Source: Liopterus haemorrhoidalis
Taxonomy: Eukaryota > Arthropoda > Insecta > Coleoptera > Dytiscidae
DNA: 64,000 nucleotides
Direction of reading: 5' to 3'
Assembly (NCBI GenBank): GCA_963971575.1
Contig: OZ020611.1
Span: forward strand, 177,322,071-177,386,070
Numbering within the stretch: the first letter of the stretch is position 1; the number at the start of each line of letters is the position of its first letter. Positions 22,179-32,709 of this stretch are shown piece by piece. The notes below the pieces were generated by a model that was not told the origin of the DNA, searched no databases, and saw only the letters and a list, made by a program, of their open reading frames with translations. Position numbers and translations under genes: made by a program.

Positions 22179-24461
22179 GAGGCAATAGACTATATACTGG
22201 AAATATACAACCAAATATGGAAAGAACACTCATACCCAAAATCATGGCAGGAAGTAACCATAGTCCCCATATTGAAACCAAATAAACCCAAAATTGATCC
22301 AAATAGCTACCGCCCCATCTCACTATCAAATTGCCTAAGCAAAATACTCCAAAAGATAATCAACAATAGACTAACATGGTACTTAGAAACCAATAATTTA
22401 CTTGATAAGGCGCAGTGTGGGTTCAGACACGGACGGTCTACAACTGACCAACTGGTATGCTTGGAAAACGAAATACAATACGCGTTTAACGACAAACAAC
22501 ATCTAGTCGCTGTGTTCTTTGACATAACTAAAGCCTACGACACTACCTGGCGCCGCTACATCCTCAACACCTTGGTAAACAACGACATAAATGGAAACAT
22601 TTTGCACTACGTGTCAAATTTCTTATCAGAAAGAAAATTCAGAGTATGTTCAAATGGCTACCTATCACAAGAAGAAACCCAACAAAACGGGGTACCACAA
22701 GGCGAAATATTAAGCGTTACTCTATTCCTTCTCGCGATTAACAGCCTTGTTACACATATTCCAGACCCGGTTAAAATGTCACTATTCGCGGATGACCTAG
22801 TTATCTACACGCGTAATAAAAACATACAAACTCTTAAATCAACAATGAAAGCAGCAATTAAGAACCTAGAAACCTGTTCCAACCACACTGGCTTTCAATT
22901 CTCAGCTCAAAAGACAAAAGCCATGCACTTTACAAGAAAAAGAGTACCGACAATTAACCTCAACTTAAAAATATCAGACAAAGACATCGATTTGGTAGAA
23001 CATATAAAATTCCTAGGAGTCACCTTAGATAGACAACTGACATATAATAGACACATACAACTTCTCAAAAAAGATTGCCTTGGCAGGCTGAATATTTTAA
23101 AAACATTAGGCCACCACAAATGGGGAGCACACAGAGACACGCTACTTAAAATATACACAACAGTCATCGAATCGAAACTAAACTATGGATGTATCGTATA
23201 TGGGAAATCAAAGAAGACACACCTAAAACAACTGGACAGGATACAAAACACAGCAGTAAGAATAGCTACAGGTGCAACGAGAACTAGTCCCATAAAGAGC
23301 TTATTATGCGAAGCCGGCATTCAACCACTCTCCTACCGCAGAAAAAAACTATTAATATCCTACGTCACCAATATAGCAAGAAATCCTACAAATCCTGCAT
23401 ATGATTACATATTCCGTAGAAACAAACTCCTGAACAAAACCCCCCTGCAAAAACACACCACCAGTATTTTCCAAGAACTCCACTCTCATCCACTCCCTTC
23501 CTTCAGTAGAATGCAACATGGTAATATACCTCCCTGGAGTCTCTACCAGCCACAAATCAACATTGAGCTGACAACATACGACAGATCCACAACACCTGAG
23601 CAACTATACAGAGCCCATTTCAAAGATATTGTAAAACAACATCCTGCATCTCGACATATCTACACCGACGGATCAAAGATTTCAGGTGAAACAGGAGCAG
23701 CCACAGTCATTGAAGACAACATAATGAGGTACCGTCTACCAGAGACATCATCCATCTTCACGGCAGAAGCTTACAGCATATTAAAAGCAGCTGAACACAT
23801 AAAAACCGAGGGACAGGCAAACTCAACCTACTGTATTTGCACAGATTCCTTAAGTGTGATCCAAAGCCTTAACCACATGTACCGTAGAAATGAACGACTC
23901 ATCAAAATTAAAGAACACCTACATACGGCCCACGTTGAGAAAATCATAACAACTAAAATTATATGGACACCGGCCCATGTTGGAATCGTAGGTAATGAAA
24001 TAGCCGACAGAGCAGCTAAAGAAGCTACAAACACAACTGCCATTCAGATGACCACTGAAACCGAAGATTTTAAAAATTACCTCCATACCAAAATCGAAGA
24101 TACATGGCACAACGAATGGACTCTAACCACAAACAACAAATTACGACAAATAAAAGACAACACAAAGACTTGGGAGACCCCGAACAAAAGACAAGACCAG
24201 ATTGTCATCACACGTTTAAGAATTGGACACTGCAGACTGACACACGGACATATCTTTGAAAAAGAAGAAAAACCCACTTGCGAAAAGTGCAACACGCCCA
24301 TAACTGTCCAACACATCATCGAGGAATGCACTAAGTACAACACGGAACGACAAAACTTCCACATCACACCCGACTTAAAAGTGGCCCTAGGGAAAACCAT
24401 TACAGAACTAGAAAAGACACTGAAATATTTGAAGAACATAAACTTATACAATAAAATCTAA
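22179..24461 (+). CDS. ORF2 part 3: RT, RNase H and zinc knuckle
   Basis: Open to TAA at 24459. RT: TIVPILKPNK, SYRPISLSNCLSKILQKII, QCGFRHGRSTTDQL, motif A VFFDITKAYDTTW, motif B NGVPQGEILSVTLFLLAIN, motif C LFADDLVIY, FLGVTLDRQL, thumb RIQNTAVRIATGATRTSPI. RNase H: IYTDGSKISG, FTAEAYSI, ICTDSLSVI, WTPAHVGIVGNEIADRAAK, all acidic residues and the His present. C-terminus: CRLTHGHIF and CEKCNTPITVQHIIEEC, a CCHC-type knuckle. The first ATG is at 22272, but homology runs back to the stop at 22176. It would copy its RNA at the nicked target. Confidence 0.9.
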   Translation, partial: EAIDYILEIYNQIWKEHSYPKSWQEVTIVPILKPNKPKIDPNSYRPISLSNCLSKILQKIINNRLTWYLETNNLLDKAQCGFRHGRSTTDQLVCLENEIQYAFNDKQHLVAVFFDITKAYDTTWRRYILNTLVNNDINGNILHYVSNFLSERKFRVCSNGYLSQEETQQNGVPQGEILSVTLFLLAINSLVTHIPDPVKMSLFADDLVIYTRNKNIQTLKSTMKAAIKNLETCSNHTGFQFSAQKTKAMHFTRKRVPTINLNLKISDKDIDLVEHIKFLGVTLDRQLTYNRHIQLLKKDCLGRLNILKTLGHHKWGAHRDTLLKIYTTVIESKLNYGCIVYGKSKKTHLKQLDRIQNTAVRIATGATRTSPIKSLLCEAGIQPLSYRRKKLLISYVTNIARNPTNPAYDYIFRRNKLLNKTPLQKHTTSIFQELHSHPLPSFSRMQHGNIPPWSLYQPQINIELTTYDRSTTPEQLYRAHFKDIVKQHPASRHIYTDGSKISGETGAATVIEDNIMRYRLPETSSIFTAEAYSILKAAEHIKTEGQANSTYCICTDSLSVIQSLNHMYRRNERLIKIKEHLHTAHVEKIITTKIIWTPAHVGIVGNEIADRAAKEATNTTAIQMTTETEDFKNYLHTKIEDTWHNEWTLTTNNKLRQIKDNTKTWETPNKRQDQIVITRLRIGHCRLTHGHIFEKEEKPTCEKCNTPITVQHIIEECTKYNTERQNFHITPDLKVALGKTITELEKTLKYLKNINLYNKI

Positions 24462-24690
24462 CAATACAAAAATTTATTTACACTGTATTATAACAATGTA
24501 CAAATATTAATGAAATTAATGTAACCAATGTAAACCAAAAAAAAAAAAAAAAAAAATAACGGTACTGGGTAAATCCATGTTAGCGAGATAATATGTGTGA
24601 TCTTTCTTTTTAAAGATATATCGAAGAGCCCAGAATATTTTAGTCTTTCTATAGAATGAGCAAAGGCTCATTTGATATATTGGTTTCGAT

Positions 24691-25785
24691 CAGTGGCGCA
24701 GCCAGGATTTTGTTTTGGGGAGGGCCGAATCAAATTTCAAAGGCACGTGGGCCGCATACGGCCCTCAACCTAAATTTTTGTGGCCCGTGAAGCATTAATG
24801 AAAAACACTTGAACTTATTTAAGGGAAAAATATATTTAAAAATGCAAAATATACTCTCTTCCCCTTTTCTGTTTATAAAAAAATTTCAAGAAATCCTTCG
24901 GGATATTTAAAGTTCCGTCACTGCTTATCATTTTGTATGAAAAATAGTTCGACACCCCTGCTGTTGAATATTGATGTTTATATCAAATAATAATTCCATT
25001 ATTTGTTGATAAAAAAAAGTAATTGTTAATCCATGTATCAAAAACTTTCACTTGATTTTTTCTTCGATAAATACATATTTGTTTATATTTTTCGCGGGAT
25101 ATATTTTTGAAGTCTCAATATTTCTCTTACTTATGTTCAGTTCTCTAAATCAGCCGCTTGGCCACAATTTCTACAGAACTAACAGACTCATGTGACGGAA
25201 TAAGGGTTTCTTGATTATACCTACGAAACCTAAAAATAACATGTAAATATGCATTTTCTGTTAATTTCAACACTAATCATAATAAAATATAGCATATATA
25301 TTATTGTAAATGCATAAGTTATTTTGTCTGTACGATTATGTTAAATTTGTTAAATTTTCATTTTATTGGACCATTAGAGTGGGAATGCCCCCCCCCCCCT
25401 AAATACGCCATTGTTGTTCAGTACAACTTATATCAGTCCTTTTTGTGTGCAAAACATCATAAATCCTAAAATACCTAAGAAGATATTGGTATTCACATTT
25501 ATCTACAAAATAAAACCAAATACCGATTTTTAGAGCGCGATTGTCTCCAAAACTACTCTTTTTATTATATTTCTATTATTTCTACTCTATTTCACGTTTG
25601 TGGTGCCGTTTTAAAATTACATTCTGAAGGTTATAACGAAGTCAGATATCCACTTTATGTTATCTGAATCGAGTAATTAGTTGCTTGAGCAGCGCCGTGT
25701 AATCTGCTAATATTGTTTAAAAATTGTGCCCATTCTGCTGGTCCTGGAGGGGAGGCCCGTCGGCCCCCTCTTGTCTGCGCCACTG
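24691..25785. mobile_element. hAT element with perfect 8-bp target duplication
   Basis: Left end CAGTGGCGCAGCCAGGATTT and right end ...TGTCTGCGCCACTG are inverted repeats. GTTTCGAT is present at 24683-24690 and 25786-25793. The interior has no readable transposase; it holds a second hAT-like fragment (about 24720-24960, ending GTTCGACACCCCTG) and part of a family R repeat. It is a non-autonomous or gutted copy. Confidence 0.85.
24965..25245 (+). repeat. Family R repeat, copy B (partial)
   Basis: Within the hAT: GTTAATCCATGTATCAAAAA, CACTTGATTTTTTC, AAATACATATTTGTTTATAT, then GGAATAAGGGTTTC and ATACCTACGAAACC, in family R order. Only the 3' half is present, so family R sequence was in the element or landed there. 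Confidence 0.6.
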
Positions 25786-25793
25786 GTTTCGAT

Positions 25794-26263
25794 GGTAGGA
25801 CCAGAAAAAACAAAGAAAAAATAATTTTAGAAGAACCAATTGCCCCAAAGAACTACTTCTAATCACAATCCCTGGAGAAATACATATTAATATAATATAT
25901 TTATGATGTTACAAGCAAAAACTTAAATAACACTAACAAAAATTAAGCGTGTGTTAATTTTCAGACATTACAAAACTTGTAAGTAACACAAATGTCACTT
26001 GAAAATGATTTTTAAGTTCAGTGAGTGCTGTGTAATTAACTTACATTAGTTTAAAACATGTGATGCCTCATTTGTAAGTTACTTGTCATATCACCGTCAA
26101 AGAGTTTAAAAGAAAAGTTTTTTTTTAACTAGCGCAATATTAATATATTTGTAAATATTTCTATCCAGCAGGCCGTTAGATAGCTAAGTCATACTCAGTC
26201 TAATTGTATCCTTCCTCTCATTTATTGCTTACAGTTTCACATATTCTTGATGAGCGAACTAAG
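25794..26263. other. No recognisable feature
   Basis: AT-rich sequence between two hAT elements; nothing coding. Confidence 0.5.
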
Positions 26264-26399
26264 AAAAATTACAATGGCGTAGCGAAGGTATGTGGCACTA
26301 GGGGGAAAATAAAAATCTTTTTACTGCAATAATTTATTTATAATTATATTATATATGTATAAAAATAACTATTACAGTATATAAAAAGAAATTTTAATT

Positions 26400-26645
26400 T
26401 TAGGTGAGATTATACGCGAATTTTTTACTATTAATTGAGGCAAAATCATCTATATAACATTTATACCATTTTGATCTAATGTTTCTCGTTCAGTACTAAG
26501 AACTGCTAAATCCTTTAATCGATACTGACCCACCAATGTTCGCAGGTACGATAAAATTAATCTAAATCTACTAAAAGATGTCTCACAACTAGCACTAGAT
26601 AGTGATATCATTAGAAGGATTTGCAAGGCTACCGTAAATTCTGAA
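26400..26645 (-). pseudogene. hAT transposase dimerisation region
   Basis: The minus strand reads ILLMISLSSASCETSFSRFR, LILSYLRTLVGQYRLKDLAV and LSTERETLDQNGINVI. This is the hAT C-terminal dimerisation domain in the form (P)xSxASCERSFSxLRxIKxxLRxxMxxxRLxxLxLLxI seen in zinc-finger MYM-type relatives. It carries no catalytic residues, and the rest of the transposase is lost. Confidence 0.75.
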
Positions 26646-26837
26646 AAATATCTTTACTGTAAGAATGTATAAACGAAATAAATTCAAGAGAAGTATTCAA
26701 AGTAATTTCGTCACGTCACTAAAAATCAGCAACATTTGTAAATTTCTCTAGAAGATATTTTTGATTTGCGTACAGACGTTGATTTATATTAAAAAAAGAA
26801 ACAAATTTATTAATCGTGATTTAAAAGATGATAGCGC

Positions 26838-26945
26838 GAAAAAAAAAGAAAACGAATCGCAGTGATGACAACAAAAGAAGACGGATCGAAATGATGGCAA
26901 AAATAAAAGAAGACGAAACGAAGTGGTGCAGAAAAAGGCTTTTGA
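26838..26945. repeat. Purine-rich short tandem repeat
   Basis: About three copies of a 33-36-bp unit containing GAAGACGGATCGAAATGATG variants, inside the older hAT element. Confidence 0.5.
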
Positions 26946-27171
26946 GCAGATTATATAATCTACTAGATTTTCTACTATCTACTAGATTCAAATTTTAGTC
27001 ACCAGATCAACATCTTCAGACTGCGTTGGCAACACTAATTACGCTACGTATCTTACATTTTCAATATTACAGGAATCATATTGAGAATGGGACATAATTT
27101 CGGCACCCCTTCTGCTTAGTACCCAGCATCAATTGTCCCTAATCCCTCCTTGCTATGCCACTGATAAGTTA

Positions 27172-28038
27172 TTTCGAAAACAAAAAAGGTATCTTACATC
27201 GGATTGTTATAAAAAAGAAACATTTCCGTTGCATTACCGTTGATATTGTTATTGTCACGTACGAGATCTCTATTAAATCCCCCTTATATGTGATATTTTA
27301 CAGTCACGAATGCATTTTCGGAAACACTGTTCTAGAACTATCTATCTGGTATCCTGTCCCGGCAGGCGACGCCTCTTAAGCGGGCAATCTTGAGCGGCGT
27401 CCCAGAGCTGGCGTCGTAAATCAGACGCGAGTCGCGAGGGCACGTCATGCAATTAAATGGGCCTTGGCATGCAATGAACCCCCAACTTTCCGAACTGTTC
27501 CATGAAGTTTTTAATCAAACCAGCGCAACGCAACGGACGGATATAGTTTTTTGATTTAATTCTCTAAAGACAATGAATGAAATTCTTGTATGAAACAAAG
27601 TGTTAAACAGGTGATTTATGGCGGAATAATTTATTAAAGTTGAACAGTGAATTATAATATACGAAGCTGCAAATATTTGCATATATTTTGCAACCTATTA
27701 GGTTGGTGTATATGAAAGGTCGCCTCAAGGAAACTTACTTTAAATTTCTTTGAAAGGGCAAGCAAACACAATAATAAACTTGTTAAAGATATTGGTACTA
27801 CGCAAACAAGCAAAAACAAACAAAAATCAATTAATCATGTTTTAGAAACAAATTAATTGAAAAAAGATAAGATTTTTGAGAAATATATCTAAGGCAATGT
27901 ACATATTTGCTTGTTCGTGCAGGTTAGGGTATTTTATTTTATAGTTTTCCCTTAATAAATAATTAAAATAGAATGTATTTAGTATAAAGGTTAATTAACT
28001 TGTGAAATTTTAGTAGTAAGAAGTTATTAGAAAGAAGT
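27172..28038. other. Unassigned, with a GC-rich patch
   Basis: No gene is visible. At 27355-27545 the sequence is unusually GC- and CpG-rich (GAGCGGCGTCCCAGAGCTGG). It has no open frame of note. It could be a conserved non-coding element, an exon edge or unrecognised repeat. Confidence 0.35.
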
Positions 28039-28498
28039 TTCTAGGGCAGGGATGGCGAACCCTTTGGAGGAATGGGTCAAATTTTGTTAATTATTTTTCT
28101 CAATGCTAGTCCGTGGGTCACTGAGTCAATAGATGCCACTTGGAAGGGGGTGTGGTAAAAGGGGTACCAATAATTTGGAACACCGAAAATTTGTTTACAG
28201 AAAAACTCGACAGTTGCCCCTTTTTTTTGGGACTCACTTTTAAAATCACTAAAAAGGTTTACGTTTCTTTTTTGTTTAACATTTTTTACTTCTGCAAGTG
28301 AAGAGCAACAAATAAAGGTCGATGTCAAAAAGCTGACATCAATGAAGTAATATCATGAATTCTCGCACCACTGCACTAAATATTTGAATGAACACGGAAT
28401 AAAGAACATCATATACATATATTATGAAGTATTCTTTATTATAAACATAGTTACAGATATTTGTATATATATATTAATGTTGATAAAAGTATATATAT

Positions 28499-28849
28499 TT
28501 AATGTGAAATCTGTTGTTGCTTATTTTCAGATAGTTTTTTAATATTAGGTTCATAATCCGTATTCATTAGTTTAACGCATTTCGCTGTCAATTCATTTCT
28601 AAGTTTATTTCTGTTGGTGGATTTTACAAAATTCATTGAGGAAAACAATTTTCCGCACGAATATGTGGACCCAAAAATCGTTAACAGAGCATTAGCCAGC
28701 TTTTTCATTGATATAAAATTGTTTGGTAAAGAATCCCATACGTTTAATATAATATTTTCAATTTTTAGTTTGGGAATATTATTATCTGCAGTACTTTCAG
28801 AAATTTTTCCTTCTATTTCCGAAACTAAGTTTTCAAATTTATTTTCCAC
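28499..28849 (-). pseudogene. hAT transposase C-terminus
   Basis: The 116-residue frame ends with FGSTYSCGKLFSSMNFVKST and NRNKLRNELTAKCVKL, the hAT dimerisation helix block (FGSTYxCExLFSxMNxxKsxxRxxLxxExLxxxLRL), as in ZBED/GTF2IRD2-type transposases. It follows the segment at 28889-29296 after a frame change. Assigned to the C-terminal part of the same protein. Confidence 0.8.
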
Positions 28850-28888
28850 ACTATGCTGCTTTGAAATTCAACTAATTCCATTTCTAAA

Positions 28889-29296
28889 TCATGGATACCT
28901 AGCCACATAAATCCAGTTAACTTCATTGTTGCAAATTCTGTATTGATATAAAATAAAGTGAAGTATATTTTCCAAACTTTTAAATTGATTGAATCTCTCC
29001 TGAAAAGCTTGTTTAATTTCCTGTATAATAATTAAATATTTTTTAATTGCATTTTTTTGAATATCAAGCGTATTTTCAAAAATTATTGTGTTTTGAAAAT
29101 GTTTTTGTAATTGAGGAAGATATTTCATCATTTTCATTTCCAAATCTTTTGTGAAGATGTTAAGTTTCGTCATAAATGTGTTAATATTTTCAAACATCAT
29201 CAATACAACTTGTCCATTTCCCTGAAGTTTTTTATTCATTTCATTGAAATGCTGAGTGATGTCACATAAGAACATTAAATCATTTAACCAATCCAT
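28889..29296 (-). pseudogene. hAT transposase middle part
   Basis: MDWLNDLMFLCDITQHFNEM and NKKLQGNGQVVLMMFENINT are the conserved WLxDLAFLxDIxxHLNxLNxxLQG segment of ZBED/GTF2IRD2-like hAT transposases. The protein is cut on both sides; the methionine is internal and not a real start. The next part is in another frame at 28499-28849. Confidence 0.8.
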
Positions 29297-29829
29297 ATTT
29301 GAAAATTTTATGGCTCACATACAGGCACATTGATACGATAGAAAATCGGTTAGTCAACGTCCACTTGGATTTTTTTTTTTTATAAATTCGACATTAGATA
29401 TTTATTTATATTTTCGATTGCCTGTTCTCTCTTTTATGCTAATATTTTTTTTATAAATTCAACGCGTGGGTCACTTAAAAAGCCTTCGTGGGTCAGTGTC
29501 TGACCCGCGGGTCATAGGTTCGCCACCACTGTTCTAAGGACTTTGTAATTTAAATTTTGTAGATAACATGTATATATAATATGTCAATAAATGTTTTATA
29601 TTATTTATAATGAAATGTTGGATTTTATAAGGAGAAATTAAAATAATAGAATATTTAGAAATCATATTATTATTGATCAAATTAATCCCCACCTTCATCA
29701 ATATACTTCTGCTAATGACTATCATTATCACTAAACTTAACATTAAAAAGATGCATTGTAGTCCTTACGATGAAACATTTTGAAAAACTCTTTAGGTGAC
29801 TAAAGACTCAATTCATTAATTCCTGTCTT

Positions 29830-30070
29830 GTACAGTTCGAACACTTCTTTTAGTGGCTCATATAATGTTCTTCGTGATGTCCAATCAACGTTGCGGAACT
29901 TTTCTACGTTTTCTCTTCTCGTCATCTCTTCCCTGGACTATGGCGCATGGAATTATGGCCCTCTCTTAATCTTCAGATCTCCGAGTGATATGCTCTAAGA
30001 ATCATAAAATGCAAATACGCACTAAGGAACAGACCAGCACTTGGGGTTTAATTTTATCTAAGACGGAAAG
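29830..30070 (+). pseudogene. Non-LTR RT thumb fragment
   Basis: Frames read VISSLDYGAWNYGPL and, after a shift, YALRIIKCKYALRNRPALGV. This is the thumb region (SxLDYGxxxYG, ALRIxxGAxRTSP) of I/R1/Jockey-type RTs. No palm remains. Confidence 0.5.
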
Positions 30071-30394
30071 GTTAGTTCTTTTCACTGGCAAGTTTACTGA
30101 CAAGTTGACGACAAGTTCTCATTTTAAATTTCGGATATATCTATGCCCTTTTTGTCATTTTGGTGGATACTGCAAGTTTTCATTCCGTAGAGAGAGATGG
30201 AGAAAACTGATGTGTTGACAAGAGAGATTTTGGTTTCTTTTCGAATATTGTCACAAAGGTATAACGGCACCTTTCATTGAGACCTACAGCTGTTTGATTA
30301 AAAAAAATCAGTGTCTAAACAAATATAAATTACAAATATAAAGCACACACTGTATTGTTCTAATTAGGTAATATTTGTAATGATAATTGTAGAG

Positions 30395-30680
30395 CGAAAC
30401 TAGATTCAACGGGGGTATAAGTAATGGATGTCGTAAAGAAGCTAGTCAGAGGAATCAAACTCCTCTACGATGTTCTACTCAACCACAGTGACGAACACGA
30501 GTCCGGAAAAATATTTAACTAGGCTTCTAGACTCCCTGATGGCCAACCCCCGCAAGGAGGCAGGTTCAAATCAATCCCAGCCAGCATGGGGTGGACGTGA
30601 GACTTCCCCCAGCTCTCATGACAATTTACATCATATAATATTGTTGTAATTTATAATTGTAATATTTAATAAACTCTATT
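30395..30680. repeat. Possible SINE-like fragment
   Basis: A GC-richer stretch with B-box-like GGTTCAAATCAATCC, followed by GGGTGGACGTGAGACTTCCC and an AT-rich tail. There is no convincing A box, so this is only a guess. Confidence 0.25.
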
Positions 30681-30684
30681 ATTG

Positions 30685-31805
30685 CTTTTCCATTAAAGTA
30701 CCTACGTGAAATTTTTTTTGTTATAAAATTGTATCATAGTATTTCAACCGAATTAAATTTTGCATCTGATTTGCTGGTTGCAGTTCCCGATGTTATTTAT
30801 TATTGCTCCGAGCAATATGATTTTAGAAATTACATCTAAATTAATGATTTTTCTAATCTCCGAATGGTTATTGTGCTTGAGTTTTACGAGATTGTTTATT
30901 TTAAGAATATAGTTAGGTTTGACATCTCCAGGTTGCAATATGATATTTTTTTAATTTGTCTTTATCTTCAACTAGTATGGCGCAAAGCGAAAATTGGATA
31001 TTTTATGACTACCAGCATTGCCATTCATCCAGCACTTACAAAGACGTAAACAACATTTTTGAAAATATCTGAATTTTACCGTCAATAAAATTTTCAACGG
31101 CTCCTTTGATCTCATCATCGTTATTAAAAAAATTCCTAATAAGAGGTAGTCTATTGTTTGAATAAGTGATAATTCGTTTGTTGCTGTAGAATTTCTTCGT
31201 TTAATTCATTAATTTTCTTGGCTGTGATATTCGATTTATATTATTATAACCGGCATGAGTATCGACCGATAGACTCGAAGGACCAATACCTGAGGATGTT
31301 CACAGGATACAGAGCGAATAGTTTGCATTGATAGGTATAGGCAGAGTCGATCTTAATGCGCTGCACCAACTACCACGAAACTCAACGCAATAAAATCACG
31401 TAGAAATGTCGAGAGTGTTTGAAGTAGAAATGAGCATTTCAAAAAGAATAAATATTAGGACGCTGATAGGTGGCTTATGGCTAATACTTACATTTTGTAG
31501 TGGTACTTATGAGGTTTAATGTAATACGATTAATAACAAGACTTTAAAATAACTCTGTTTATCTGGACGAGTGATTTTGGCGCCCCTCGCAATGTGGTGG
31601 TCTTGGCCTGTGCATTTATGGCCCCTGTATTTAGTTGGTACTTGTTATATATTTGCCAAGGAGGGTTCGTTCCGTATTTCTCGAAGACGTAACAATATAT
31701 TAACTAATAAAGATATTTGGAGATCCATATTTCAAAAAAATTTCACCTTACATCTCTATATATAAAAGACTATTTTTTAAAATAAAAAATTGATGTGAAG
31801 TGTGA
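30685..31805. other. No recognisable feature
   Basis: AT-rich DNA with short open frames; I see no domain, RNA gene or repeat end. Confidence 0.5.
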
Positions 31806-31811
31806 ATATTC

Positions 31812-32705
31812 ACACATTTCAGGGTTTCGCAGGTATATAATAAGTGAAGGCGGTATGCTGAGTGTGTAGGACAAATTTTACTTTGCAGTAATCACGGCAA
31901 AATGAACGATATTTTTTAAATAATATATCGTCTGTTAATCATATAAGACTGGTTATTAAATTTACGCTCTTAAAAATTAAATACAACGTTTATCAAAATA
32001 TAACTAGAATTTTGACAAAATAATTTCAACATAATAAAAATGCAAAAAAAAAACGGAATAAAATTAAATTCACTCCGTACTCGAACTCGAAACCCTTCAT
32101 TTACCAGCAGTGCTTTAACCCATTACGCTATCGAACGCCTTGCATATGAGTGTCTTACATTGGTATAACTTTTGCACTTTGTGAACCAAAAACCACAAAA
32201 AATGCGTTATTTTCCGAAAACATAATCTAATCAAAAATTCCTGTTGTACTATTTCGGTTCACACCAATATACATTACTTAGATTTTTTTAGATTTTTAGT
32301 TTAAACCATCTGGGCTACAGGGTGTGGGACAATTTTTTTTTTGCACAATTTTGGCAAACATCGCTTCAAAATAATTTATTTTGCAAAAATAAAAATTTGA
32401 TCGTTAATCCACGTACTAAGGGCTTTCATTTGATACCCTACTCAGAATTTTAAAAAAATATTTTTGTTTTCGATGAGCACATATTTGTTTATATTTTTAG
32501 GGGGGTATGTTTTTTAGATGTTTTAGTATTTTTCCTATGTGCGGGTCAAAGAGTTGTATAAGCATGCCAAATTTCAACTCTCTAGGTTTAGCCGTTTGGC
32601 TACAATTTTTACCGAACAGACAGACAGACAGAGATACAGACAGACAGACGACAAAATGACGGTATAAGGGTTTTTTGGTCATACCTACAAAATCCTAAAA
32701 AAAAG
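31812..32705 (+). repeat. Family R repeat, copy C (complete)
   Basis: Starts CACACATTTCAGGGTTTCGC and ends CATACCTACAAAATCC, imperfect inverted repeats sharing GGGTTTTGYAGGTAT. Between: a tRNA-like segment (32077-32140), the block CCTGTTGTACTATTTCGG, CCAAATTTCAACTCTCTAGG, a (CAGA)n run and GGTATAAGGGTTTTTTGGTC. It has no coding capacity. It matches copies F and G on the other strand closely. Confidence 0.85.
32077..32140 (-). other. tRNA-like segment inside family R copy C
   Basis: On the minus strand: GTTCGATAGCGTAATGGGTT with A box TAGCGTAATGGG, then GTTTCGAGTTCGAGTACGG with a B-box-like AGTTCGAGTAC. Copies F and G have related segments at the same place. It is probably not an active tRNA gene but may be an internal Pol III promoter remnant. 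Confidence 0.5.
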
Positions 32706-32709
32706 AGTA

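Larger units (their letters stand above)
19520..24553 (+). mobile_element. I-clade-like non-LTR retrotransposon, 5' truncated
   Basis: The element runs from inside ORF1 to a poly(A) run (about 24538-24556). The 9-bp word AAATAACGG occurs right before it (19511-19519) and right after the poly(A) (24554-24562), a good target-site duplication, though partly overlapping As. Order: ORF1 end, ORF2 with AP-type endonuclease, RT, RNase H and a C-terminal zinc knuckle. RNase H plus the QxGVPQGEILSVTLFLLAIN style of RT place it in or near the I clade. A second retrotransposon sits at 20686-21735. Confidence 0.85.
26272..27163. mobile_element. Older hAT element
   Basis: Ends CAATGGCGTAGCGAAGG and CCTTGCTATGCCACTG are imperfect inverted repeats. 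Flanks AAAAATTA (26264-26271) and ATAAGTTA (27164-27171) match at six of eight positions, fitting an old insertion. A transposase C-terminus lies inside on the minus strand. Confidence 0.65.
28047..29531 (-). mobile_element. hAT element with transposase remnants, 1485 bp
   Basis: Ends CAGGGATGGCGAACCC and GGTTCGCCACCACTG are inverted repeats. TTCTAGGG (28039-28046) and TTCTAAGG (29532-29539) form an 8-bp target duplication with one mismatch. Transposase remnants run on the minus strand. The N-terminal zinc finger and the first catalytic parts are missing. Confidence 0.85.

Noticed and set aside
24077..24451. 124-aa minus-strand frame
   Set aside because: Shadow of the RNase H and zinc-knuckle region.
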